Assembly (NCBI GenBank): GCA_015069095.1 | Contig: SVJH01000007.1 | Location: forward strand, 1 to 64,000 | DNA from: Oscillospiraceae bacterium | GTDB lineage: Bacteria; Bacillota; Clostridia; UMGS1810 | Length of the DNA stretch: 64,000 nt | Direction: 5' to 3' | The notes under the pieces: generated by a model | What the model was told of the DNA's origin: nothing | Databases searched by the model: none | The model's input: the letters and a program-made list of their open reading frames with translations, nothing else | Shown: one piece after another, positions 25,842-33,117 of the stretch | Layout of the letters: each line of letters begins with the position of its first letter | Position numbering within the stretch: the stretch's first letter is position 1 | Position numbers and translations under genes: made by a program

Positions 25842-25874
25842 ATCATTATAATTATTTTAAATGGAGTGATTTTG

Positions 25875-28031
25875 GTGTTTGAAAACTCAAATTGGATAAA
25901 ATCATATAACGATTTTGGCGATGTTTGCCCTGCTTTTAAAAAAGAATTTAAAATAGATAAAGAAATAAAAAAAGCGACTGTTTCAATTACCGCAACAGGC
26001 GTTTATGAAGCGCATTTAAACGGCAAAAGAGTAGGGGATTTTATTATGGCGCCAGGATTTACGGCATATAATAAACGCCACCAGTATCAGACATATGATA
26101 TTACAAATACACTAAAAGAGGAAAACGAGTTTTTAGTAACAGTTGGAAAAGGCTGGTTTCGCTCTCCGCTTACAGAGTACAAAAGAAAAGACACATGGGG
26201 CGGTGTATCAAGTATAATATGTGAATTTAATATTGATTTTAAAGACGGAACAAAACTTTTTATTCCTTCAGATAAAACATGGCAATGCGGTAAAAGTAAT
26301 ATTTTGTTTTCCGAGATATACGATGGCGAAACTTTTGATGCAACAAAAAAATGCGATATCCAAGAGCCTGTTACACATTACAGATATACAAAATCAACTC
26401 TTATAAAACAGCAGGGCGAAAAAGTTACAGAAAATGAAATAATAGACGCCAAAGATATGTTTTATACTCCAAGCGGACAGCTTGTAGTTGATTTCGGGCA
26501 AAATCTTGCGGGGTATGTAGAATTTGACATTACAGCAAAGGAAAATGACATACTTGAATATAAACACGCAGAAATACTTGATAAAGACGGAAACTTTTAT
26601 ACAGGTAATTTAAGAACTGCAAAACAGACTGTAAAATACATATGCAAAGAGGGAAGACAAACTTACAAGCCTCATCATACTTTTATGGGTTTTAGATATA
26701 TTCATATTTTAAATGCCCCCAAAAATATTAAAAAAGAAAATTTCAAAGCAATAGCAGTCTATTCTGATATGGAAAGAACGGGACATTTTTCTTGTTCAAA
26801 CGAAAAAATAAATAAACTTTATGAAAATATTATCTGGGGACAAAGAAGTAATTTTTTAGATATTCCAACAGACTGCCCGCAGCGTGATGAACGACTTGGT
26901 TGGACAGGGGATGCACAAATTTACATAAAGACAGCATCGTATAATTATAATGTAAAGAAATTCTTTACAAAGTGGCTTTCAGATTTAAAAGCAGAGCAGT
27001 TTGAAAACGGCGGAATACCAAACGTAATTCCTGATTTGCTAAACGGCTGGGGAAGTTGTGCAGCGTGGGCAGATGCATCTGTAATTTGTCCTTGGCAGAT
27101 TTATTTAACTTATGCAGATAAAACAATACTTAAAAATCATATAAAAAGTATGATTAAATGGATTGAATATATGCACAATCACGGTGATAACGAGTTTTTG
27201 TATATAGATGCAAACTTTGGCGACTGGCTTGGGCTTGACTCTAAAGAAGGCGATTTAAAAGGTGCAACAAGGGATGGTTTTATTTCTTGTGCATATTATG
27301 CTTATTCAACTTCTCTTGTTGTAAAAGCACTTAAAGTGCTTGGAAAAGACAGTACATATTACGAAAATTTGCATAAAGGAATAGTATCTGAGTTCCAAAA
27401 AGAGTTTGATACATATTTCACGCAGACTGAGTGCGCACTTGCACTTGTTTTTGACCTTGCGCCCGACAAAGAAAAAACAGCAAAACAACTTGCAGATATG
27501 ATTGAAAAAAGCGGAGGAAAACTTCAAACAGGTTTTGTAGGAACGCCTTATCTTTTAGATGCACTTGCTGATAACGGATACACCTTAGTGGCATATGACC
27601 TTCTTTTTTCAGAAGAAAATCCATCTTGGCTCTTTAGTGTAAATCAAGGCGCAACAACAGTATGGGAACATTGGGACGGTATAAAAAAAGACGGTACTTT
27701 CTGGAGTGATAAAATGAATTCGTTTAATCACTATGCTTACGGAAGTGTAGCATCGTTCTTTTATGAAAAAATATGTGGTATAAATATAGACGAAACCAAA
27801 CCGGGATTTGAACATATTATTTTAAAACCGCAAATTACAGACAGATTAGATTTTGCAAAAGCGTCAATTAAAACAAAATATGGTATTGTAGAGAGTGAAT
27901 GGATTAAAGAGAAAGACAATAAAATCACTTTTAAATTTAAAATTCCAAGTAGTGCAACCTTTGTTTTTGGTGAAAAAGCAACAAAACTAAAAAAAGGTGA
28001 ATACACATTTACAAAAAAATTAACAAAATAG
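25875..28031 (+). CDS. Alpha-L-rhamnosidase, GH78
   Basis: About 718 residues with the GH78 plan: N-terminal beta-sandwich carbohydrate-binding domains (to about 280, with ATGVYEAHLNGKRVGDFIMAPG and VDFGQNLAGYVEF), an (alpha/alpha)6 barrel, and a C-terminal beta domain (KPQITDRLDFAKASIKTKYG). The signature DCPQRDERLGWTGD carries the general acid E339 with D338 beside it. There is no signal peptide, so it trims rhamnose from imported plant or bacterial glycans. The GTG at 25875 has GGAG 8 nt upstream; the longer frame from 25827 overlaps the promoter. Confidence 0.92.
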   Translation: MFENSNWIKSYNDFGDVCPAFKKEFKIDKEIKKATVSITATGVYEAHLNGKRVGDFIMAPGFTAYNKRHQYQTYDITNTLKEENEFLVTVGKGWFRSPLTEYKRKDTWGGVSSIICEFNIDFKDGTKLFIPSDKTWQCGKSNILFSEIYDGETFDATKKCDIQEPVTHYRYTKSTLIKQQGEKVTENEIIDAKDMFYTPSGQLVVDFGQNLAGYVEFDITAKENDILEYKHAEILDKDGNFYTGNLRTAKQTVKYICKEGRQTYKPHHTFMGFRYIHILNAPKNIKKENFKAIAVYSDMERTGHFSCSNEKINKLYENIIWGQRSNFLDIPTDCPQRDERLGWTGDAQIYIKTASYNYNVKKFFTKWLSDLKAEQFENGGIPNVIPDLLNGWGSCAAWADASVICPWQIYLTYADKTILKNHIKSMIKWIEYMHNHGDNEFLYIDANFGDWLGLDSKEGDLKGATRDGFISCAYYAYSTSLVVKALKVLGKDSTYYENLHKGIVSEFQKEFDTYFTQTECALALVFDLAPDKEKTAKQLADMIEKSGGKLQTGFVGTPYLLDALADNGYTLVAYDLLFSEENPSWLFSVNQGATTVWEHWDGIKKDGTFWSDKMNSFNHYAYGSVASFFYEKICGINIDETKPGFEHIILKPQITDRLDFAKASIKTKYGIVESEWIKEKDNKITFKFKIPSSATFVFGEKATKLKKGEYTFTKKLTK

Positions 28032-28041
28032 TTATTTTTAC

Positions 28042-28070
28042 TTGACAATATGTGTATTAAAATATATAAT
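28042..28070 (+). promoter_or_regulatory. Sigma-A promoter of rsmD-coaD
   Basis: Perfect TTGACA (28042-28047), 17 bp, perfect TATAAT (28065-28070). Confidence 0.88.
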
Positions 28071-28104
28071 TATTATGTAAAATTGTAAGCGGGAGTTGTT
28101 AGTT

Positions 28105-28641
28105 TTGAGAATTATATCAGGCAGCGCAAGAGGAACTAAACTTGTCAGTCTTGATTCGCTTGACACAAGGCCTACTTTAGACAGAGTAAAAGAAGCGCTT
28201 TTTTCAAGCATCACTCCTTATGTATCAGAAAGTGTTGTTCTCGATTTGTTTGCAGGCAGTGCTGCACTCGGGCTTGAAGCTCTTAGCCGCGGTGCTAAAG
28301 AATGTGACTTTATAGACAATAATAAATTTGCAAAACAAATTATCGAAACGAACATTAAAAAAACACATATGGAAGACAAAAGCAGTGTTTACATTTGTGA
28401 TTTTCTTGACTTTCTTGACCGTTGCAATAAAAAATATGATTTGGTTTTTTTAGATCCGCCTTATGCCTCGGATTTTGTGGAAAAGGCTTTAAAAAAATTA
28501 AAACCATATTTAAACGGCAACGCTATTGTAGTTGCCGAGGTGCTTAAAGGAACTGAATTTGACTATGTAGGATATGAAGTTTTAAAAGAAAAATCATATG
28601 GCAAAGTCAGTATTTTTACACTTACCAAGGAGTTAGTATGA
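28105..28641 (+). CDS. rsmD: 16S rRNA (guanine(966)-N2)-methyltransferase
   Basis: 178 residues starting [10 protein letters not shown], the usual RsmD beginning, from a TTG 9 nt after GGGAG; the earlier TTG at 28096 touches that site and is unlikely. The AdoMet motif is [20 protein letters not shown] and the catalytic motif LVFLDPPYA. It methylates G966 of 16S rRNA during small-subunit assembly. It overlaps coaD by 4 bp (ATGA), the usual arrangement in Firmicutes. Confidence 0.93.
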   Translation: MRIISGSARGTKLVSLDSLDTRPTLDRVKEALFSSITPYVSESVVLDLFAGSAALGLEALSRGAKECDFIDNNKFAKQIIETNIKKTHMEDKSSVYICDFLDFLDRCNKKYDLVFLDPPYASDFVEKALKKLKPYLNGNAIVVAEVLKGTEFDYVGYEVLKEKSYGKVSIFTLTKELV

Positions 28642-29129
28642 GCAAAAAAATAGCAGTATATCCGGGTAGTTTTGACCCGATAACAAAAGGACATCTTGAT
28701 ATTATTAAAAGAGCATCCGGAATTTTTGATACTGTGTATGTTGCAATACTTACAAACAGTGCAAAAACTCCAATGTTTTCAGTTGATGAAAGAAAAGATT
28801 TTATAAAAAGGTCTACTGAAGGAATCGAAAATGTTGTAGTTGAATCTTTTTCAGGATTACTTGTCGATTTTGCAAAAAAAGTAAATGCAACAGTAATTGT
28901 GAAAGGGCTTCGCGCGATGAGTGATTTTGAGTACGAATTCCAGATGGCTCTTATGAACAGAAAACTTGATAAAAGTATAGAAACAATGTTTCTTACTACA
29001 AGCGGTAAGTATTCGTATTTGAGTTCAAGCATAGTAAAAGAAGTTGCAAGACATTCTGCTTCGCTTGACGGATTAGTTCCTGATTGCATTATAAACGATA
29101 TTATTAAAAAAGCTAACAGCAAAAATTAG
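28638..29129 (+). CDS. coaD: Pantetheine-phosphate adenylyltransferase
   Basis: This 163-residue cytosolic enzyme makes dephospho-CoA from 4'-phosphopantetheine and ATP. It shows the nucleotidyltransferase motif [16 protein letters not shown] near the start, [21 protein letters not shown] in the middle and SSSIVKE for the ISSTxxR-type motif. The length is typical. It is translationally coupled to rsmD. coaE, for the next step, is at 16139-16726 on the other strand. Confidence 0.97.
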   Translation: MSKKIAVYPGSFDPITKGHLDIIKRASGIFDTVYVAILTNSAKTPMFSVDERKDFIKRSTEGIENVVVESFSGLLVDFAKKVNATVIVKGLRAMSDFEYEFQMALMNRKLDKSIETMFLTTSGKYSYLSSSIVKEVARHSASLDGLVPDCIINDIIKKANSKN

Positions 29130-29143
29130 AACGGAGGATAAAA

Positions 29144-29584
29144 ATGGACGTTATAGAACTTATTGCCGAACTTGAGGAAAAAGTTGAAAAAAGTTTTGAA
29201 CTACCGATTGTAAAAAAATCATTTGTTAACAAAGAAGAAATTATGAATCTTATAGGAGATATCAGTTTGCAGCTTCCTGATGAAATCAGAATGGCTAAAT
29301 CTATTACAGAAGAAAGAAACAGAATTTTAGCAGATGCTCAAAAACAAGCAGATATCATCATTAAAAATGCAGAACAGAAAATCATTTCTATGATAGATGA
29401 ACATGAAGTAACAAAACGCGCAAATGAACATGCTAACGAAATTATCGTTGAAGCACAGAAAAATGCACGTGAAATCAGACTTGGCACATTGGAATATTCA
29501 GATTCTATGCTTTCTAAACTTGATGAACAGCTTAAAGTAATGAGCGATGCTATCAAAAAAAGCAGATCAGATTTAAGAAAATAA
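29144..29584 (+). CDS. Coiled-coil protein (ATPase/DivIVA-like family)
   Basis: 146 residues, almost all helical and charged, with a long alanine- and glutamate-rich coiled coil (about 55-115, ERNRILADAQKQADIIIKNAEQKI and ANEIIVEAQKNAREI). Proteins of this kind are often found after coaD in Clostridia and annotated loosely as ATPase or V-type ATPase subunit, although no nucleotide-binding motif is present. A scaffold role similar to DivIVA is possible but unproven. It lies 14 bp after coaD, in the same unit. Confidence 0.75.
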   Translation: MDVIELIAELEEKVEKSFELPIVKKSFVNKEEIMNLIGDISLQLPDEIRMAKSITEERNRILADAQKQADIIIKNAEQKIISMIDEHEVTKRANEHANEIIVEAQKNAREIRLGTLEYSDSMLSKLDEQLKVMSDAIKKSRSDLRK

Positions 29585-29594
29585 TTTTATCTTG

Positions 29595-29615
29595 CCTCCA
29601 TTTTTTAAATGGAGG
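29595..29615 (+). promoter_or_regulatory. Hairpin masking the first proB ribosome-binding site
   Basis: CCTCCATTT (29595-29603), loop TTT, AAATGGAGG (29607-29615) forms a perfect 9-bp stem whose 3' arm contains the GGAGG used by the proB start at 29625. There is only a weak T-tract after it, so it may act as a translational control element as much as a terminator. Confidence 0.55.
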
Positions 29616-29624
29616 TAATTTTAA

Positions 29625-30434
29625 ATGTGGAGAATAAAAATGCATAACATTAAAGACGCAAACAGAATAGTAATAAAAGTAGGAACATCTACTCTTACTC
29701 ATTTGACAGGAAGACTAAATATAAGAACTGTTGAAAAATTCGTTAAAGTATTAGCGGATTTAAAAAATATGGGTAAAGAAATCATAATAGTAACATCAGG
29801 TGCAGTTGGTGTAGGTATGAGTAAAGCAGGGTTTGATAAAAAGCCCGATGAAATAACAAAAAAACAGGCACTTGCTGCAATTGGTCAGTGTGAACTTATG
29901 AATTATTACGGACGACTTTTTGAAGATTATCATCATACAGTTGCACAGATTCTTTTAACAAAAGATGTAATTGAAGATGAAAAAAGGTATAAAAATGCAA
30001 AAACAACATTTGAAACACTTTTAAATCTTTCAGTTATTCCTGTTGTTAATGAAAATGACGTAATATCAACAGAACAACTTGAATTTGGCGATAACGATAC
30101 ACTTTCAGCATATGTATCTGTTCTTACAAATGCAGATTTGCTTATTATACTTTCTGATATAGATGGACTTTATGACAAGGACCCTAAAAATAATCCCGAT
30201 GCAAAAATTATTGATGTTGTAGATGAAATAACAGACGAAATTAAAAAAGGTGCAGGAAGCGAAGGTTCAAACCGCGGTACAGGCGGTATGATTACAAAAC
30301 TTACCGCAGCACAGATAGCAACTGAAAAAGGTATTGATATGATAATTGCAAACGGCAAAGATCCAATGATACTATATGACATTTTTGACGGTAAAAAAAC
30401 AGGAACACTTTTTCTTGGCAGAGGTGATAAATAA
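29625..30434 (+). CDS. proB: Glutamate 5-kinase
   Basis: 269 residues of the amino acid kinase fold (RIVIKVGTSTLTH, IIVTSGAVGVGMSKAG, NENDVIST, FGDNDTLSAYV, GTGGMITKLTAA). It phosphorylates glutamate in the first step of proline synthesis and is normally feedback-inhibited by proline. It lacks the C-terminal PUA domain of the longer E. coli type. Two starts are possible: 29625, whose GGAGG sits in a hairpin, and 29640, which has GGAGA 6 nt upstream and begins MHNIKDANR. proA overlaps its stop by one base. Confidence 0.95.
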   Translation: MWRIKMHNIKDANRIVIKVGTSTLTHLTGRLNIRTVEKFVKVLADLKNMGKEIIIVTSGAVGVGMSKAGFDKKPDEITKKQALAAIGQCELMNYYGRLFEDYHHTVAQILLTKDVIEDEKRYKNAKTTFETLLNLSVIPVVNENDVISTEQLEFGDNDTLSAYVSVLTNADLLIILSDIDGLYDKDPKNNPDAKIIDVVDEITDEIKKGAGSEGSNRGTGGMITKLTAAQIATEKGIDMIIANGKDPMILYDIFDGKKTGTLFLGRGDK

Positions 30435-31678
30435 TGAGTCTTGAAATTATGGGAAAAAATGCAAAAAATGCATCGAGATTTTTAAGAAATGTATCAACAG
30501 ATTTAAAGAATAATGCATTAAAACTTATTGCAGAAGAACTTGTAAAAAATTCTGATTTAATATTGGAAAAAAATAAAATAGATGTTGAAAATGCTGTAAA
30601 AAACGGCACAAGTGTATCTATGATTGACAGACTTACTCTTGATAAAGATCGCATAATAAAAATAGCCGAGGGTGTTAAAAAAGTTATGGACCTTCCTGAC
30701 CCAATCGGGAAAGTAGATGGAATGGTAAAAAGAGAAAACGGTCTTGTAATAGGCAAAAAACGAGTTCCGCTTGGAGTAATAGGAATTATTTATGAATCAC
30801 GACCAAACGTTACAGTAGATACTGCCGTACTTTGTATAAAATCATCAAATGCAGTTATTCTTCGTGGCGGAAGCGATGCAATAAATTCAAATGTTGCAAT
30901 AGCAAATGTTATGAAAAATGCTCTTAAAAAAGCAGGTTTTCCAAAAGGAACACTCGAAATAATAGAAGATACATCAAGAGAAGTTGCAAAAAAACTTATG
31001 ACAATGAATGAATATGTAGATGTTCTTATCCCGCGCGGAGGGGCATCGCTTATAAAAACTGTTGTAAATACTGCAACTGTTCCTGTTATAGAAACAGGTC
31101 TTGGAAATTGCCATGCATATGTAGATGAAACTTGTGATTTTGATATGGCAATAGATATCATAATAAACGCAAAAACAAGCAGACCTTCAGTGTGTAATGC
31201 GCTTGAAACTGTACTTATAAATAAAAATATAGACGAGTTGTTTTATCAAAAACTTGAAAAAGCACTTACTGATAAAAAAGTAGAAATCAGAGGTTGCGAT
31301 TTGACATGTAAAAAGTTTAAAACAGCAACAAAAGCAACAGAAGATGACTACAAATATGAATTTTTAGATAAAATAATAGCAGTAAAAATAGTTGATGATA
31401 TAGATTGTGCTATAAATCATATAGAAAAATATTCAACTCATCATAGCGAAGTAATTATTACAGATAATTATAACAATGCTACAAAGTTTTTAAATGAAGT
31501 AGATTCTGCGGCAGTTTATGTAAATGCATCAACACGTTTTACAGATGGATATGAATTTGGTTTTGGTGCAGAAATCGGAATAAGTACACAAAAAATGCAC
31601 GCAAGAGGTCCTATGGGACTTGATGAACTTACATCATACAAATACATTATATACGGTGATGGGCAGATAAGAGTATAA
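30434..31678 (+). CDS. proA: Glutamate-5-semialdehyde dehydrogenase (gamma-glutamyl phosphate reductase)
   Basis: 414 residues of the aldehyde dehydrogenase superfamily. It reduces gamma-glutamyl phosphate with NADPH to glutamate semialdehyde, the second step of proline synthesis. Motifs are VPLGVIGIIYESRPNVT, the active-site region SRPSVCNALETVL with the catalytic cysteine, and the C-terminal EFGFGAEIGISTQKMHARGPMGL. Its ATG overlaps the proB stop (TAATG), so the two are made together. proC is not in the window. Confidence 0.97.
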   Translation: MSLEIMGKNAKNASRFLRNVSTDLKNNALKLIAEELVKNSDLILEKNKIDVENAVKNGTSVSMIDRLTLDKDRIIKIAEGVKKVMDLPDPIGKVDGMVKRENGLVIGKKRVPLGVIGIIYESRPNVTVDTAVLCIKSSNAVILRGGSDAINSNVAIANVMKNALKKAGFPKGTLEIIEDTSREVAKKLMTMNEYVDVLIPRGGASLIKTVVNTATVPVIETGLGNCHAYVDETCDFDMAIDIIINAKTSRPSVCNALETVLINKNIDELFYQKLEKALTDKKVEIRGCDLTCKKFKTATKATEDDYKYEFLDKIIAVKIVDDIDCAINHIEKYSTHHSEVIITDNYNNATKFLNEVDSAAVYVNASTRFTDGYEFGFGAEIGISTQKMHARGPMGLDELTSYKYIIYGDGQIRV

Positions 31679-31691
31679 GGAGGAATTTTAA

Positions 31692-32126
31692 TTGAGTGAA
31701 TTTACATTATTGTGGTTCCTTTTAACTATTACTTTTTTTGTGCTTGAAGCAACAACATACAATCTTACATCAATATGGTTTGCAATAGGAAGTGTTGCGG
31801 CACTTGTTGTAAGTGCTTTTTGTAATGTTTTTTGGATACAGTTAACTGTTTCGCTTGTAATTTCTTTAATACTTTTGATTTTTACAAAACCATTTGTAGA
31901 GAAAAAACTCAAACTTAAAAAGGAACCTACTAATAGCGATATGGTAATAGGAAAAATAGGAATTATAACAAAAGATATTACACAAGATAAGTTTGCAGGA
32001 CAAGTAAAAGTAAATGGTGCAGTTTGGTCGGCGGTGTCTAAAGACAACAGTGTTGTGTTAGAAGGCGAGAGAGTAAAAATAGTATCAATCGACGGAGTAA
32101 AATTAGTTGTTGAAAGAGAGGAATAA
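31692..32126 (+). CDS. NfeD-family membrane protein
   Basis: 144 residues starting at TTG after AAGGAGG. Two or three hydrophobic helices (about 5-78) are followed by a small OB-fold (80-144, GKIGIITKDI...KVKVNGAVWSAVS), the NfeDC domain. It is the short form without the ClpP-like protease domain. NfeD proteins act with SPFH/stomatin partners, and the next gene, 3 bp downstream, is exactly that. The pair is thought to organise membrane microdomains. Confidence 0.9.
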   Translation: MSEFTLLWFLLTITFFVLEATTYNLTSIWFAIGSVAALVVSAFCNVFWIQLTVSLVISLILLIFTKPFVEKKLKLKKEPTNSDMVIGKIGIITKDITQDKFAGQVKVNGAVWSAVSKDNSVVLEGERVKIVSIDGVKLVVEREE

Positions 32127-32129
32127 AAT

Positions 32130-33020
32130 ATGCCTGAACTAATTATATTATTGGTAATTATAGCAATTGTTATTATTGTAGCAAATATTAAAATTATTCC
32201 GCAGGCAAGTGCGGCAATAATTGAAAGACTTGGAGCATATCAAGGCACATGGCAGGTAGGGCTTCATTTTAAAATACCATTTTTTGAAAAAGTTGTAAAA
32301 ATTGTATCTTTAAAAGAACAAGTTGTGGATTTTGCACCACAGCCTGTTATTACAAAAGATAATGTAACTATGCAGATAGATACCGTTGTATTTTTTCAGA
32401 TTACAGATCCAAAACTGTATGTGTATGGTGTTGAACGTCCGATAGCTGCAATTGAAAACTTGACTGCAACAACATTAAGAAATATTGTTGGTGATTTAGA
32501 ACTTGATGAAACACTTACATCAAGAGACACTGTAAATACAAAAATGCGCGCAATATTGGACGAAGCAACTGATCCTTGGGGAATTAAAGTAAACAGAGTA
32601 GAACTTAAAAATATTATTCCACCATCTGCTATTCAGGATGCAATGGAAAAACAAATGAAAGCAGAACGTGAACGAAGAGAGGCAATTCTTATTGCTGAAG
32701 GTGAAAAGAAAAGTGCAATTCTTATTGCTGAAGGTGAAAAGGAATCTGCAATACTTCGTGCTGAAGCAAAAAAAGAATCTGCAATAAAAGAGGCTGAAGG
32801 GCAGGCTGAAGCAATCTTAAAAGTTCAGTCAGCAACTGCAGAAGGTATAAGACGTCTTAATGAGGCTGGTGCAACTAAAGAGGTAATTGCACTTAAAAGT
32901 TTAGAATCTCTTGAAAAAGTTGCCGATGGAAAATCAACAAAACTTATAATACCAAGTGAACTTCAGTCAATGGCATCACTTGCTTCTACATTAAAAGAAA
33001 TGGTAAAAGATGATAATTAA
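32130..33020 (+). CDS. SPFH/stomatin-like protein (QmcA type)
   Basis: 296 residues with an N-terminal membrane segment (3-20), the SPFH/PHB domain (about 20-180, IIPQASAAIIERLGAYQGTW, LTATTLRNIVGDLELDETLTSRD) and a helical tail with repeated AILIAEGEK-type units (180-240) that assembles rings. Such proteins form oligomeric scaffolds in functional membrane microdomains and can modulate membrane proteases. It is co-transcribed with the NfeD gene and ends at a strong terminator. Confidence 0.93.
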   Translation: MPELIILLVIIAIVIIVANIKIIPQASAAIIERLGAYQGTWQVGLHFKIPFFEKVVKIVSLKEQVVDFAPQPVITKDNVTMQIDTVVFFQITDPKLYVYGVERPIAAIENLTATTLRNIVGDLELDETLTSRDTVNTKMRAILDEATDPWGIKVNRVELKNIIPPSAIQDAMEKQMKAERERREAILIAEGEKKSAILIAEGEKESAILRAEAKKESAIKEAEGQAEAILKVQSATAEGIRRLNEAGATKEVIALKSLESLEKVADGKSTKLIIPSELQSMASLASTLKEMVKDDN

Positions 33021-33023
33021 ATT

Positions 33024-33055
33024 AAAACAGATATGCTTTAGCATATCTGTTTTTT
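33024..33055 (+). terminator. Intrinsic terminator
   Basis: AAAACAGATATGC-TTTA-GCATATCTGTTTTTT. It ends the proBA-NfeD-SPFH run. Confidence 0.88.
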
Positions 33056-33056
33056 A

Positions 33057-33085
33057 TTGACGAAATGTAAAAAAAGTGATATAAT
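33057..33085 (+). promoter_or_regulatory. Sigma-A promoter
   Basis: TTGACG (33057-33062), 17 bp, TATAAT (33080-33085), just after the preceding terminator and about 33 bp before the next start. Confidence 0.8.
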
Positions 33086-33117
33086 AAACTTAAAATATTA
33101 TAGTGGGGTGTTGTTTT

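Noticed and set aside
32670-32820. Repeated AEGEK-type DNA in the SPFH gene
   Set aside because: This heptad-like repetition is the normal oligomerisation helix of the stomatin family.
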